Below are positions 26,047 through 34,324 of a DNA stretch of 38,661 nucleotides, piece after piece; within the stretch, counting starts at the first letter, position 1; each line of letters starts with the position of its first letter. This DNA comes from Planctomycetaceae bacterium (GTDB taxonomy: Bacteria; Planctomycetota; Phycisphaerae; Phycisphaerales; Zrk34), in the NCBI GenBank assembly GCA_002685935.1, contig NYZD01000083.1, positions 1-38,661 of the forward strand, written 5' to 3'. The translations under genes and the position numbers were made by a program. The notes under the pieces were generated by a model, which ran no database searches, was not told the origin of the DNA, and saw only the letters and a list, made by a program, of their open reading frames with translations.

Positions 26047-27135
26047 ATGTTCGATCTGAAGCCCGACTTCGAGCGCGTCCTCGAACGTTACGAGGCGTGG
26101 TGGCATTGCCAGATCGTCGATCGCCCGCTCGTCGCCATCGCCTTCCCTGTCCCCGATGCTCGCCGCCTCGCCCCGCCGCACAAACAACACCCAACCGTCC
26201 GTGACCGATGGCTCGATACGCAGTACGTCGTGGCCGCGCACGAAACACGTCTCCAAAACACCGTCCACTACGCCGACGCACTGCCCATCGCATACCCCAA
26301 CCTCGGCCCCGAAGTCTTCTCCGCCTTCTATGGATGCGAGCTGGAATTTGGCCCGACCACCTCCTGGAGTAAACCTATCCTCACCGATTGGTCTAAACAG
26401 TCCCTCAGCCAACTCCGCCTCGACACCGACAACTTCTACTTCCGCAAGCTCAACGAACTCACCGACGCCCTGCTCGAAGCCGCGAAGGATACCTTCATCG
26501 TCGGCTACACCGACCTCCACGGCGGAGGCGACGCCATCGCCGCATTCCGCGACCCACAGCAATTGCTCTTCGACACCATCGAACATCCCCATGCCATCAA
26601 GCGTTTGTGCGATACCGTCACCACCGACTTCCTCAGCGTCTACGACCACTTCCACCAGAAGCTGTCCGCCGCCGGCATGCCCAGCACCACCTGGCTGCCC
26701 GTCACCGGCAAAGGTAAGTGCCACGTCCCCTCCAACGACTTCTCCTGCATGATTGCCGATGAAGTGTTCGAAGACCTCTTCGTGCCCGGCATCATCCGTG
26801 AATGCCGACACATGGACCGCTGCATCTACCACCTCGACGGCCCCCAGGCCCTGCGCTATCTCGACCGCCTTCTCGAAATCCCCGAGATCCACGCCATCCA
26901 ATGGGTCGCCGGCGCCGGCCGAAACTACTGGGCCGATTGGATCCACGTCTACCAACGCATCCAGGCCGCCAATAAGGCGATGCAAATCCCCTCTGTCCCC
27001 GCCGAAGACCTCGACCTGCTGTTCCAGTCCCTGCATCCTCAAGGCGTCTGGATCAGCTCCGTCATCGGCATCGAAAACCAGCACGACGCCGACGCCGCCC
27101 TCGCCCGCATCGCACAATGGACAACCAAAACATAA
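26047..27135 (+). CDS. URO-D-superfamily protein, paralogue A
   Basis: A 362-residue TIM-barrel protein resembling the uroporphyrinogen decarboxylase/corrinoid methyltransferase superfamily: N-terminal E-A-W-W-H-C-Q-I-V-D-R-P, middle D-L-H-G-G-G-D-A-I-A-A-F-R-D-P-Q-Q-L-L-F-D, then S-N-D-F-S-C-M-I-A-D-E-V-F-E-D-L-F-V-P. The core block is Y-H-L-D-G-P-Q-A-L-R-Y-L-D, with L-L-E-I-P-E-I and A-I-Q-W-V-A-G-A-G-R-N behind it. MtaA/CmuA-type methyltransferases have a zinc-binding H-x-C at the H-L-D-G position; here the Cys is Asp, so a standard methylcobamide reaction is doubtful. True heme-pathway HemE is excluded by context and lack of its N-terminal signatures. The ribosome site CGGAGA precedes ATG 26047. 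It follows the propeller glycosidase by 33 bases. Its relative at 34325 also follows a glycosidase. Confidence 0.82.
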   Translation: MFDLKPDFERVLERYEAWWHCQIVDRPLVAIAFPVPDARRLAPPHKQHPTVRDRWLDTQYVVAAHETRLQNTVHYADALPIAYPNLGPEVFSAFYGCELEFGPTTSWSKPILTDWSKQSLSQLRLDTDNFYFRKLNELTDALLEAAKDTFIVGYTDLHGGGDAIAAFRDPQQLLFDTIEHPHAIKRLCDTVTTDFLSVYDHFHQKLSAAGMPSTTWLPVTGKGKCHVPSNDFSCMIADEVFEDLFVPGIIRECRHMDRCIYHLDGPQALRYLDRLLEIPEIHAIQWVAGAGRNYWADWIHVYQRIQAANKAMQIPSVPAEDLDLLFQSLHPQGVWISSVIGIENQHDADAALARIAQWTTKT

Positions 27136-27213
27136 ACTCCAAGCCAAAGCGCCGAACGCAATGCCCCGCGCCTTGCCCACTCGCACTCCATTCAGTTTCC
27201 CGTGAGGTGCAAC

Positions 27214-27435
27214 ATGACACGATCACTGACGATTGTTGCCCTGCTCTTCGCAACCCATGGCTGCGCCCGCCAACCTTTACTCTCTGACCCGGAGTCAGCC
27301 CAATTCAAGCCGGCCTCCGCCGAGCCCGAGAGCGTGTTCCAGGATTGTGACGACAAGCTCGAATCGCTCCGGACGGGTCTTGCTCGTGACCGAACCGCCC
27401 CACGCACCGTGATCGCCGCCGGTGACCGCGGATGA
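27214..27435 (+). CDS. Small putative lipoprotein
   Basis: A 73-residue frame with GAGG before ATG 27214. It starts M-T-R-S-L-T-I-V-A-L-L-F-A-T-H-G-C, a short signal with a Cys at residue 17 that could be a lipobox, although H-G before the Cys is only a fair match. The rest is hydrophilic with no recognised domain, and it may be the remnant of a longer gene. It lies between the URO-D-fold gene and the isomerase gene, with 10 bases to the latter's start, so it would be part of the same transcript. Confidence 0.45.
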   Translation: MTRSLTIVALLFATHGCARQPLLSDPESAQFKPASAEPESVFQDCDDKLESLRTGLARDRTAPRTVIAAGDRG

Positions 27436-27445
27436 AAGCAGGCAA

Positions 27446-28273
27446 ATGAAACCCGCGATTTTCACTTCGTTCGATGAAACGATCCCCCTGACGCAAGCCA
27501 TTCCCATGATTCGCGACGCGGGATTCGAAGCCGTGTCCTTCGGAGCCAGGCCCCAGCAATCAGACTGCACGACCGCGCACGCAAGAGACGCCATTCGAAA
27601 GCTGATCGACGCCAGCGGCATGACGATCGACTCCCTGCACGCCCCTTTCCCCGAGGCAGATCGCCTGTTCTCACTCGATGAGACCGAGCGCTCCGAATCC
27701 ATACGCCAATGCCGGATCTCCCTCGATGCCGCCGCCGACCTCGATGGCAAAATCGTCGTCATCCACCTCATTCAGCCATATGGCATCCCGCCCGGCGAAG
27801 TGCGAAACAAGATGATTGAGCGGGGCCGGCGCAGCGTCGGTGCCCTGGCCGACTACGCCGCCGATCGAGGCGTGAAGCTGGCCCTCGAAAACGGACAGAA
27901 ACGCGATTACGATCAGGTGTTGGCAGGCCTCCTCGCCGAATTCAACGATCCCCACGTCGGGCTTTGTTACGATTCAGGTCACGAGAACGTCCAGGGCACA
28001 TGTTTCAAGCTGCTCGAGCAGTTCGCCGATCGACTCCTGACCGTCCACATCCACGACAACCGGGGATCCGACACCCACACGCTGCCCTATGAGGGAACGA
28101 TCGACTGGGATCGCTTCCGCGAAATACTCCACGGACTTCACTACGCCGGCAACCTGCTCCTCGAAGTGCACATGCACCATTCCCAATTCAAGGACCACAA
28201 AGTGTTTCTCGCCGAGGCCCGCAAGCGCGCCCACAAGCTGCTTCAACCTCCGCTCGAAGATCACAAGCAATAG
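27446..28273 (+). CDS. Xylose-isomerase-like TIM-barrel sugar isomerase/epimerase
   Basis: A 275-residue protein of the xylose isomerase-like/AP endonuclease 2 fold, the family of sugar phosphate isomerases/epimerases (IolE/IolI, hydroxypyruvate isomerase, tagatose epimerase). Metal and substrate positions are easy to follow: D-S-L-H-A-P-F-P near residue 60, V-V-I-H-L-I-Q-P near 110, L-A-L-E-N-G-Q (a Glu ligand), G-L-C-Y-D-S-G-H-E-N (Asp and His), L-L-T-V-H-I-H-D-N-R-G-S-D-T-H and L-L-L-E-V-H. All usual metal ligands seem present, so it should be active. The sugar is unknown. ATG 27446 matches the family start M-K-P-A-I-F-T-S-F. It probably ends the transcript that begins with the 24490 propeller gene. 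Confidence 0.9.
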   Translation: MKPAIFTSFDETIPLTQAIPMIRDAGFEAVSFGARPQQSDCTTAHARDAIRKLIDASGMTIDSLHAPFPEADRLFSLDETERSESIRQCRISLDAAADLDGKIVVIHLIQPYGIPPGEVRNKMIERGRRSVGALADYAADRGVKLALENGQKRDYDQVLAGLLAEFNDPHVGLCYDSGHENVQGTCFKLLEQFADRLLTVHIHDNRGSDTHTLPYEGTIDWDRFREILHGLHYAGNLLLEVHMHHSQFKDHKVFLAEARKRAHKLLQPPLEDHKQ

Positions 28274-28434
28274 ACTGGTCCGCGCCCCGCCCTGCCGATC
28301 GAAACGCCAAACAGCAGCGACCGCCGCCTCCCCAACTCCGACGCTTGACAACTCACCGTCGCGCGAATCGACCTGTCAAAACACACCCCCAGCAACGGTC
28401 CCCGACGGTTCCACCTCAAACTCCCAATACCCCC

Positions 28435-29688
28435 TCAGATCTCCCCCACACCCAGATGCCGCGCCCCATCCTTCGGCGCCGCCTCAGGCCCCACCTCCGC
28501 GAACCCAACCGGCGACTCAAAACGCACCCCGCCGCTATCGCCCACCACATCTTCCGCCCGTTGCTCCCGACCATCCACTGTGTTGCCCACCACATAGACC
28601 TCCTCGACCGGTCCACCCACGCAGATCACTGGCCTCGACTCCGGTCGAATCGCGTTCGACTCCACCCAGACCTCCCGCAACCCCGCCGCGATATCGATCT
28701 CCGCCCGACCTTCGCCCTTGCCGTTCGCCGCAATCTCATTCCGCCGCAGTCGCACCCGGTCCCCCGACCGTCGCATCGGCTCGCGAAACAACACCCCCGC
28801 GCCCCCGTTCTCGCGGATCACGTTCCCCTCAATCAAATGGTCCGAGTCGCGCTCGCCGATCGATATCCCGTCCAATCCATTCCGCTCGATCGTGTTGCGA
28901 TCGCACCGCGAATGCGTCGTCCGCAGACAATAGAAAATCCCGCACCCCCCGTTGTCATGCACATGATTCCCACTGATGACATAACGCACCGTCCCGCTGC
29001 CCGGATGCAACCCCTGCCCCGTCACGTGATGCACCCCACACGCCGTTACGTTCACATCAACGCATTGCTGAAACCCAATCCCATCCCCACGATAGTTCCT
29101 CACCTCGACGCCGCACACCTCAATCGATCGGCTCCCCAGCACAAACACGCCGCTCCCCCGACATCCGTTCAGCGTGAACGTCTCCTCATCCATGTTCCCG
29201 TCTAGCGTCAGACCCTCGATCCCCGCATTCGACACGCCCTCCATCTCCACCAGACTATACGCACTGACCGCCCGCGCGTGATCCGCCGGCGCGTAGTCAT
29301 GATTCAGCATCCGATCGATGAACAGCCGCTCCCCGTCAATCCCCACAATCGTCGCCACCGTCGTGTAAAACCCAAACGCCTTGTCGTCCAGCACGTGCAC
29401 GCCCATCCCCACGCGAAACTTCTCCGGCTCCGCCACCGTCAACTCGTAATGTCCGTACCCCAGATAATCGACGATGACACTCGCCACGCTCGGCGCCTTC
29501 TCAAGCACCGTCCCCGCCTCACCCACCACCCGCACCCCGTCCCGCAGCCGTAGCGCGTTCTCCATCCGATACGTCCCCGCCGGCACTTCAACCACACCCC
29601 CGCCCGTCCCCGCCATCTCATCAACCGCCCGCTGAATCGTCGCGGCAGTGGGGGGGTCGCGGTCAATCACGATGTGCGTCGTACCCAT
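28435..29688 (-). CDS. Right-handed parallel beta-helix protein (pectate-lyase-like)
   Basis: A 417-residue protein. The start A-T-I-Q-R-A-V-D-E-M and G-G-G-V-V-E-V-P-A-G-T-Y is the classic entry of pectate-lyase-3/GH28-like beta-helices. Then come many short rungs such as I-E-G-L-T-L-D-G-N, I-E-V-C-G-V-E-V-R-N-Y, I-S-G-N-H-V-H-D-N-G-G-C-G-I, R-N-T-I-E-R-N-G-L-D-G-I-S-I and I-E-G-N-V-I-R-E-N-G-G-A-G-V, the N-x-I-x-x-N-G pattern of parallel beta-helix repeats. It may cleave, epimerise or bind a uronate-rich glycan; catalytic residues cannot be assigned. No signal peptide is seen, which is unusual for such proteins. GGGAGA precedes ATG 29688 and decides against an in-frame start 36 bases upstream. 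Codons end in G. It diverges from the secreted repeat protein. Confidence 0.85.
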   Translation of the reverse strand: MGTTHIVIDRDPPTAATIQRAVDEMAGTGGGVVEVPAGTYRMENALRLRDGVRVVGEAGTVLEKAPSVASVIVDYLGYGHYELTVAEPEKFRVGMGVHVLDDKAFGFYTTVATIVGIDGERLFIDRMLNHDYAPADHARAVSAYSLVEMEGVSNAGIEGLTLDGNMDEETFTLNGCRGSGVFVLGSRSIEVCGVEVRNYRGDGIGFQQCVDVNVTACGVHHVTGQGLHPGSGTVRYVISGNHVHDNGGCGIFYCLRTTHSRCDRNTIERNGLDGISIGERDSDHLIEGNVIRENGGAGVLFREPMRRSGDRVRLRRNEIAANGKGEGRAEIDIAAGLREVWVESNAIRPESRPVICVGGPVEEVYVVGNTVDGREQRAEDVVGDSGGVRFESPVGFAEVGPEAAPKDGARHLGVGEI

Positions 29689-30161
29689 CAGTCGTCTCCC
29701 TGAACTCGACAAACGATACCACACGCCGCGCCCCGCCGGTCACCCGCGCGTCCCATCCCCCGCCCTCACGCCGTCGCCCCACAATCACGGGCCGCCCGTC
29801 CGCGCCGCCCTCCTCGAACGTTTCGAAATGATCACGCCGCAATAGACTCAATGAACTCTTTTCTTGACGCGTTCACGCCGGCCAATCAAGACGCGCCCGT
29901 GCCCCGTCAAAACTCCATGTCCAACAGATATTGATAAGTAACTCACCTCCAACCTATTTGTTATCGAAATAACATGCCGCCGCGCCGTGATATTAAGTTG
30001 CGATCAACCCCCCTGCCTCACCCCGGCCCTCATCCACCTCGGCCCGCCGAACGTAGCAACGCCCCGCGCCGGCCGCTACAGTGAACGTAACGTCCGACGA
30101 TTCGGACCCGGAAAAGGCGCTCGGGAAAGGTCGCTTCACACAACTTGGCGGAGGGTGAGAA
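29689..30161. other. Divergent, partly A+T-rich regulatory region
   Basis: These 473 bases lie between the minus-strand beta-helix gene and the plus-strand secreted repeat protein. The part at about 29860-30000 is clearly richer in A+T than its surroundings and holds a TTGACG at about 29863, the palindrome at 29959-29974 and short TA-rich pieces. It is the most likely promoter/operator region of the window. No gene is seen inside. Confidence 0.5.
29959..29974. promoter_or_regulatory. Perfect palindrome, possible operator
   Basis: TGTTAT (29959-29964), CGAA (29965-29968), ATAACA (29969-29974): a perfect 6-bp inverted repeat in an A+T-rich pocket of very G+C-rich DNA, between two divergent genes. 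It is suited to a dimeric repressor such as a LacI- or GntR-type sugar regulator, although no regulator gene is in the window. Confidence 0.5.
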
Positions 30162-31586
30162 ATGGTTCCTTCAAGAATGACGCAAGTCGGTTTCGCTGTC
30201 TTGGGCGCGCTGTTGTGTGCTTCGACCGCGCACGCCGCCGAATGGATCAATCCCGTCGCCGGCAATTGGACCGACGGCACCAAATGGTCCACCGGTTCCG
30301 AGCCCACCTCCACCGACCCCGCCGTGTTCCCGGACTCCGGTTCCTTCATCGTTACCGTCACCGGTTTCCACGATGCGAAATCCCTGTCGGTGACCGCTCC
30401 GACCGTGCGCTTCAGTGGCACCGCCGGCAACCGCATCATCGACCTCGTCAACGACCTGTTCGTCAATGGCGGCACCATCGATCTCGACGACATGGTCGTC
30501 ATCAAGGCCGGCGACACCGGTGTCGGCGCCATTCGTGTCCGATCCGGCGCCACCATCAACGTCCAGACCGCCAGTGCCCTCTGGGGCGATCGCCTGAACA
30601 TCGGAGAAGCCGGGACCGGCACCGACAACGCCATCAACCTCATCGGCGGACAGCTCACCACCAAGGACACCAGCGGCACCAACAACTTCATCGGTCGTAG
30701 CGGCTCCACCGGTCGTCTTGTCCTCAGCGCCTCCGCCACCGCCAACTTCGCCCACACCATCGGCATGGCCGACTCCGCCAGCAACAACAGCAAGGGATAC
30801 CTCGACGTCCTCACCAACAGCACCCTCACTGCGCGCGGCATCCTCATCGCCACGCGCGGCATCCCCGGCCAGGACGCCCGACTCACCGTCAGTGGCTCTG
30901 GCTCCCTCGCAGAGCAGGACGCGTGGGGAAATGACCTGACCATCGGCGCCGCGTCCAACAGCACCGGCGAACTGCTCGTCTCATCAAGCGGCAGATTTGA
31001 GACCGCCCCTTTCGGCCAGGTCACCGTCCACAACACCGGTGCCATCACCCTCACCAGCGGCGGGCAGTTCGACCTTCGCAGCAACATGCTCATCGACGGC
31101 GGCCTCTTCACCGGCAGCGCCGCTGGCCTGAACTTCGTCGACACCGGCGTCGGCAGCGCCGTCGGCATTGATATTCGCAATGGCGGCAAGCTCGACCTCA
31201 CCTCTTCACTCATTTACACCGACGACGCCGCCATCACACTCGCCGACACCGCCTCCGAACTTGAGGTCACCAACTTCATTGTCCACACCTCCATCACAGC
31301 CGACACCGGCTCGATCATCGATGTTGATACCCTCAGTGTCCACGAAGGCGCCGTCACCGCCGCCGACACCGGCACCACCATTGACGTCGCCGGTGACCTC
31401 AGCATTGGTTCACCAGACGTCGGCTCCAGACTTGTCACCATCGAGAACGACGCTATCGCCACCATCGGCGACGATCTCTACGTCGGGCGCCAGCCGACCA
31501 TCTCACCTGACCGTCATCCGTTCGCACGGCGTGCCGCATATTCGCCGGCTCGGATGCCACACGAAACACGCAAAGCCAAAATCTAG
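30162..31586 (+). CDS. Secreted beta-helix/autotransporter-like repeat protein, 3' end probably broken
   Basis: A 474-residue protein. GGAGGGTGAG directly precedes ATG 30162. The signal peptide (V-G-F-A-V-L-G-A-L-L-C-A-S-T-A-H-A-A) is followed by E-W-I-N-P-V-A-G-N-W-T-D-G-T-K-W-S-T-G, the entry of exported planctomycete repeat proteins. Gly/Thr/Asp/Asn-rich rungs continue to about residue 440, e.g. I-D-V-A-G-D-L-S-I-G and I-A-T-I-G-D-D-L-Y-V-G. After D-D-L-Y-V the sequence turns into R-Q-P-T-I-S-P-D-R-H-P-F-A-R-R and stops. The neighbouring frame continues the pattern with G-A-S-R-P-S-H-L-T-V, as if one G in GGG (about 31486-31488) were extra. No PEP-CTERM, autotransporter barrel or sorting signal is found, so the 3' end is likely truncated or frameshifted. 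It is probably a surface or extracellular protein. Confidence 0.78.
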   Translation: MVPSRMTQVGFAVLGALLCASTAHAAEWINPVAGNWTDGTKWSTGSEPTSTDPAVFPDSGSFIVTVTGFHDAKSLSVTAPTVRFSGTAGNRIIDLVNDLFVNGGTIDLDDMVVIKAGDTGVGAIRVRSGATINVQTASALWGDRLNIGEAGTGTDNAINLIGGQLTTKDTSGTNNFIGRSGSTGRLVLSASATANFAHTIGMADSASNNSKGYLDVLTNSTLTARGILIATRGIPGQDARLTVSGSGSLAEQDAWGNDLTIGAASNSTGELLVSSSGRFETAPFGQVTVHNTGAITLTSGGQFDLRSNMLIDGGLFTGSAAGLNFVDTGVGSAVGIDIRNGGKLDLTSSLIYTDDAAITLADTASELEVTNFIVHTSITADTGSIIDVDTLSVHEGAVTAADTGTTIDVAGDLSIGSPDVGSRLVTIENDAIATIGDDLYVGRQPTISPDRHPFARRAAYSPARMPHETRKAKI

Positions 31587-32026
31587 ATATATATATCCTA
31601 ACAGTAAGTCCGTCACGATCAAGTCTTTTCTCCTGTCATCCCGCCTCATCCCCCAGCGCCTCAAACCAACGCATCGGCGACGCCCGACGTATCTCATCGC
31701 ACCGGCATCTTCCGTATCTTACTGTCTTTTCAATATATACAATCACTCGGCCCCGCCGCTCCGCCCGACGGCCCTCCCGACCCCCATCCGTCAAACGACG
31801 CCACCCCCGCACCGCCGATCACCGCCCACCCGCCGGTGCCGCGCCCCGCGCCCACCCCAACACCATCAGCCGCCACCGGTCCCCCCGGCCGACCACCCAA
31901 CACCCGAATCAAACGCCCTCACCGCGTGCCCCGGCGCCCTGCATGGCGCATTCGATCAGGCTATTCTCTACACGCTGTGATCCATCCATCCCATCCCGCA
32001 CCACCTGCCGCACAAGGTTACTCCCC
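31587..32026. other. Intergenic stretch with A+T-rich pieces
   Basis: Besides a possible decayed continuation of the repeat protein, it holds A+T-rich pieces (a TA-repeat at about 31586-31599 and another at 31730-31741) that could carry the promoter of the GH127 gene. The second half is extremely C-rich and I see no gene. AAGG at about 32015 serves the GH127 start. Confidence 0.4.
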
Positions 32027-33949
32027 ATGACACTCCCCGCCGCGCGCACCATCCCCAACCTCAAAATGCAACTCGACGGCTTCATCGCCGACTACCTCCG
32101 CGGCGTCACCGATCAGTGGCTCCTCCCCGCTCCGGCCGCCAACCCCGCCATCCTCGAAATGTTCCGCGATCGCGACGCCTCCCCCGTCCGCGCCGGCGTC
32201 GAGTGGTGTGGCGAGTTCGCCGGCAAATACCTCACCAGCGCCGTCCAGATCCTCCGCATCACCGCCGACCCCGCCCTCAAAGCGTCACTCCGACAGTTCG
32301 TCCGCCGACTCATCAGCTTCCAGGATACCGACGGCTACCTCGGCCCGTGGACCCGCGCCTGTCGTCTCACCAACAAAGACCACACCGGCACAGGAAACTG
32401 GGATACTTGGTCCCACTATCACATCATGATGGGTCTCACCCTCTGGCATGAAGTCACCCGTGACGCCGACGCCCTCACCGCCGCGACCAAAATCGCCGAC
32501 GCCCTCTGCCGCAAATACCTCGGCAACAAGAAACCTCGACTTGTCGACACCCCCTACACCGAAATGAACCTCGCCCCCGCCCACGTCCTGCCCATCCTTC
32601 ATCGCAAGACTAGGGACGAACGCTACCTCAAACTCGCCCGCCAGTTCGTCGATGAATTCGCCGCCAAAAACAGAAAAGGCCCCCTCGCCGGCGACTATCT
32701 CAACCTCGCCCTCGCCGGTATCGAGTACCACAAAACCCCCAAACCCCGCTGGGAAAGCCTCCACCCCGTCATGGCCCTCGCCGAACTCTACTGGGCCACC
32801 GGCGATCCCAAATTCCGCGATGCCTACGCACAAATCTGGTGGAGCAACCTCAGATTCGACCGCCACAACAACGGCGGTTACTCCTCAGGCGAACAGGCCA
32901 AAGGCGATCCCTACGACTTCGGCGGCATCGAAACCTGCTGCACCATCGCCTGGATGGCCACCACCGTCGAAATGCTCAAGCTCACCGCCGACTCCGTCGC
33001 CGCCGACGAACTCGAACTCTCAACCCTCAACTCCGTCGTCGGCATGCACTCCGTTACCGGCAGATGGTGCACCTACAACACCCCCATGAACGGCGTCAAG
33101 AGAACATTCCTGGATGCGTGCAACTGGCATGCCCGGCCCGGCGGCGGCGAACTCAGCTGCTGCACCGTCAACTCCCCGCGCGGCTTCGGATACCTCAGCG
33201 ACTGGGCCTGCATGCGCGATCGCCACGGACTCATCCTCAACTACTACGGCCCATCCACCTTCTCACCCAAACTCAAGCCCGGCATCGCCGTCACCCTCAC
33301 CCAGCAAACCAACTACCCCGTCGATCCCCACATCAAAATCCGCGTCGCCCCCACCAAGCCCGCCGAGTTCACCCTCAAACTGCGCATCCCCCATTGGTCC
33401 AAACGAACATCACTCAAAGTCAACGGCAAAACCATCCCTAAAATCGCATCCGGTCAATACGCCCACATCACCCGCCGTTGGCGCCGCGGCGACACCATCG
33501 ATCTCAAACTCGACTTCGCCCTGCACTTCTGGACCGGCGAAAAAGACTGCAAAGGCTTCACCTCCGTCTACCGCGGTCCGATCCTCCTCGCCTACGACCA
33601 CCGCTACAACCTCGAGCACGCCACCCCCGGCAAGCCCGTCAATTTCTACGACTATCTCGAAGAGCGCCGCGAATCACCCAAGTGGAACGCCACCGACTGC
33701 CTGCTCAATGTCCCCGCCCTCAGCGCCAAGAATCTCAAACTCACCCCCGCCAAGTGGACCGAATGGATGCCCCCCGTCCTCTTGGTCAAATGCAAAGCCG
33801 CCAACGGAAAAACCGTCCACCTCTGCGACTTCGGCAGCGCCGGCGAAACCGGCACCCCATTCCTCTCCTGGCTCCCTGTCAAACACCTCCCGCCCGTCCC
33901 CGACTTTTCTCCTGCCACCCCCCTCGGCACCAACCGTTGCACAGCCTGA
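32027..33949 (+). CDS. GH127 (DUF1680) beta-L-arabinofuranosidase-like glycosidase
   Basis: A 640-residue protein close to the 600-680 aa usual for GH127. The (alpha/alpha)6 part is clear: A-G-V-E-W-C-G-E-F-A-G-K-Y-L, Q-D-T-D-G-Y-L-G-P-W, W-D-T-W-S-H-Y-H-I-M-M-G-L, and S-G-E-Q-A-K-G-D-P-Y. The zinc/catalytic cysteine pattern of this family is present: E-T-C-C-T-I-A-W (Glu and Cys) and later S-C-C-T-V-N-S-P-R-G (Cys-Cys). The C-terminal beta-sandwiches follow (L-K-L-R-I-P-H-W, R-G-P-I-L-L-A-Y-D). Known members remove beta-L-arabinofuranose or related sugars using a cysteine nucleophile. No signal peptide, so it is cytoplasmic. ATG 32027 was chosen over an in-frame upstream frame because of AAGG and the family start. 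The small membrane protein, the URO-D-fold gene and the dehydratase gene follow closely on the same strand. Confidence 0.92.
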   Translation: MTLPAARTIPNLKMQLDGFIADYLRGVTDQWLLPAPAANPAILEMFRDRDASPVRAGVEWCGEFAGKYLTSAVQILRITADPALKASLRQFVRRLISFQDTDGYLGPWTRACRLTNKDHTGTGNWDTWSHYHIMMGLTLWHEVTRDADALTAATKIADALCRKYLGNKKPRLVDTPYTEMNLAPAHVLPILHRKTRDERYLKLARQFVDEFAAKNRKGPLAGDYLNLALAGIEYHKTPKPRWESLHPVMALAELYWATGDPKFRDAYAQIWWSNLRFDRHNNGGYSSGEQAKGDPYDFGGIETCCTIAWMATTVEMLKLTADSVAADELELSTLNSVVGMHSVTGRWCTYNTPMNGVKRTFLDACNWHARPGGGELSCCTVNSPRGFGYLSDWACMRDRHGLILNYYGPSTFSPKLKPGIAVTLTQQTNYPVDPHIKIRVAPTKPAEFTLKLRIPHWSKRTSLKVNGKTIPKIASGQYAHITRRWRRGDTIDLKLDFALHFWTGEKDCKGFTSVYRGPILLAYDHRYNLEHATPGKPVNFYDYLEERRESPKWNATDCLLNVPALSAKNLKLTPAKWTEWMPPVLLVKCKAANGKTVHLCDFGSAGETGTPFLSWLPVKHLPPVPDFSPATPLGTNRCTA

Positions 33950-33978
33950 CCCGCGCACCCAATTTCGGAGGCAATGCC

Positions 33979-34251
33979 ATGAACTCAGATGAACCCGAAG
34001 CCCCCTGGCGCACCATACTCGGCGCCGTGTGCATCGTCGTCTTCTGCGCCGCGCTCTGCGGCGCCTTCGGCTACCTCACTCAGACCGGTTTCTTTGAAGC
34101 CGCCTCGGGCGACCCCACGCTGCAGAGATCCGTCTCCGAGCCGATCACCAAACAGCAATACCAGAAACAAACCAGACGCGGATGGTGGATCGGCTGCGCC
34201 GTCGGCGGCACGCTCGGCGCCGGCTACGTCCTCTGGCCGAGAAAATCCTGA
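33979..34251 (+). CDS. Small two-helix membrane protein
   Basis: A 90-residue protein with CGGAGG before ATG 33979; an ATG five bases earlier stops at once. One hydrophobic helix lies at about residues 12-32 (I-L-G-A-V-C-I-V-V-F-C-A-A-L-C-G-A-F-G-Y) and a second, Gly-rich, at about 71-86 (W-I-G-C-A-V-G-G-T-L-G-A-G-Y-V-L-W), joined by a polar K/Q/R-rich loop. No family is recognised. It sits 29 bases after the GH127 gene and 73 before the URO-D-fold gene, so it is probably co-expressed with them. Confidence 0.7.
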   Translation: MNSDEPEAPWRTILGAVCIVVFCAALCGAFGYLTQTGFFEAASGDPTLQRSVSEPITKQQYQKQTRRGWWIGCAVGGTLGAGYVLWPRKS

Positions 34252-34324
34252 CCGCCCCCGCGCCCCCTTGCGTCCCACACCCCAACCCGTTCACATAAGT
34301 CGCCCACACCACCAAGGATCCGCC

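Noticed and set aside
26047-27135. HemE (uroporphyrinogen decarboxylase) for heme synthesis
   Set aside because: No heme gene is near, the characteristic HemE N-terminus is missing, and a paralogue sits in a second sugar unit.
25663-27186. A 507-codon minus-strand open frame across the propeller and URO-D-fold genes
   Set aside because: It spans two well-supported plus-strand genes, is full of Gly/Val/Asp/Glu from complementing C-ending codons, and shows no domain.
29993-31213. A 406-codon minus-strand frame over the secreted repeat protein
   Set aside because: Composition of an antisense shadow; the plus strand has a strong ribosome site and a signal peptide.
31168-31980. A 270-codon plus-strand frame after and within the secreted repeat protein as a separate gene
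   Set aside because: Mostly Pro/Ser/Thr/Arg out-of-frame sequence. Only the short piece near 31486-31520 may be a frameshifted continuation.
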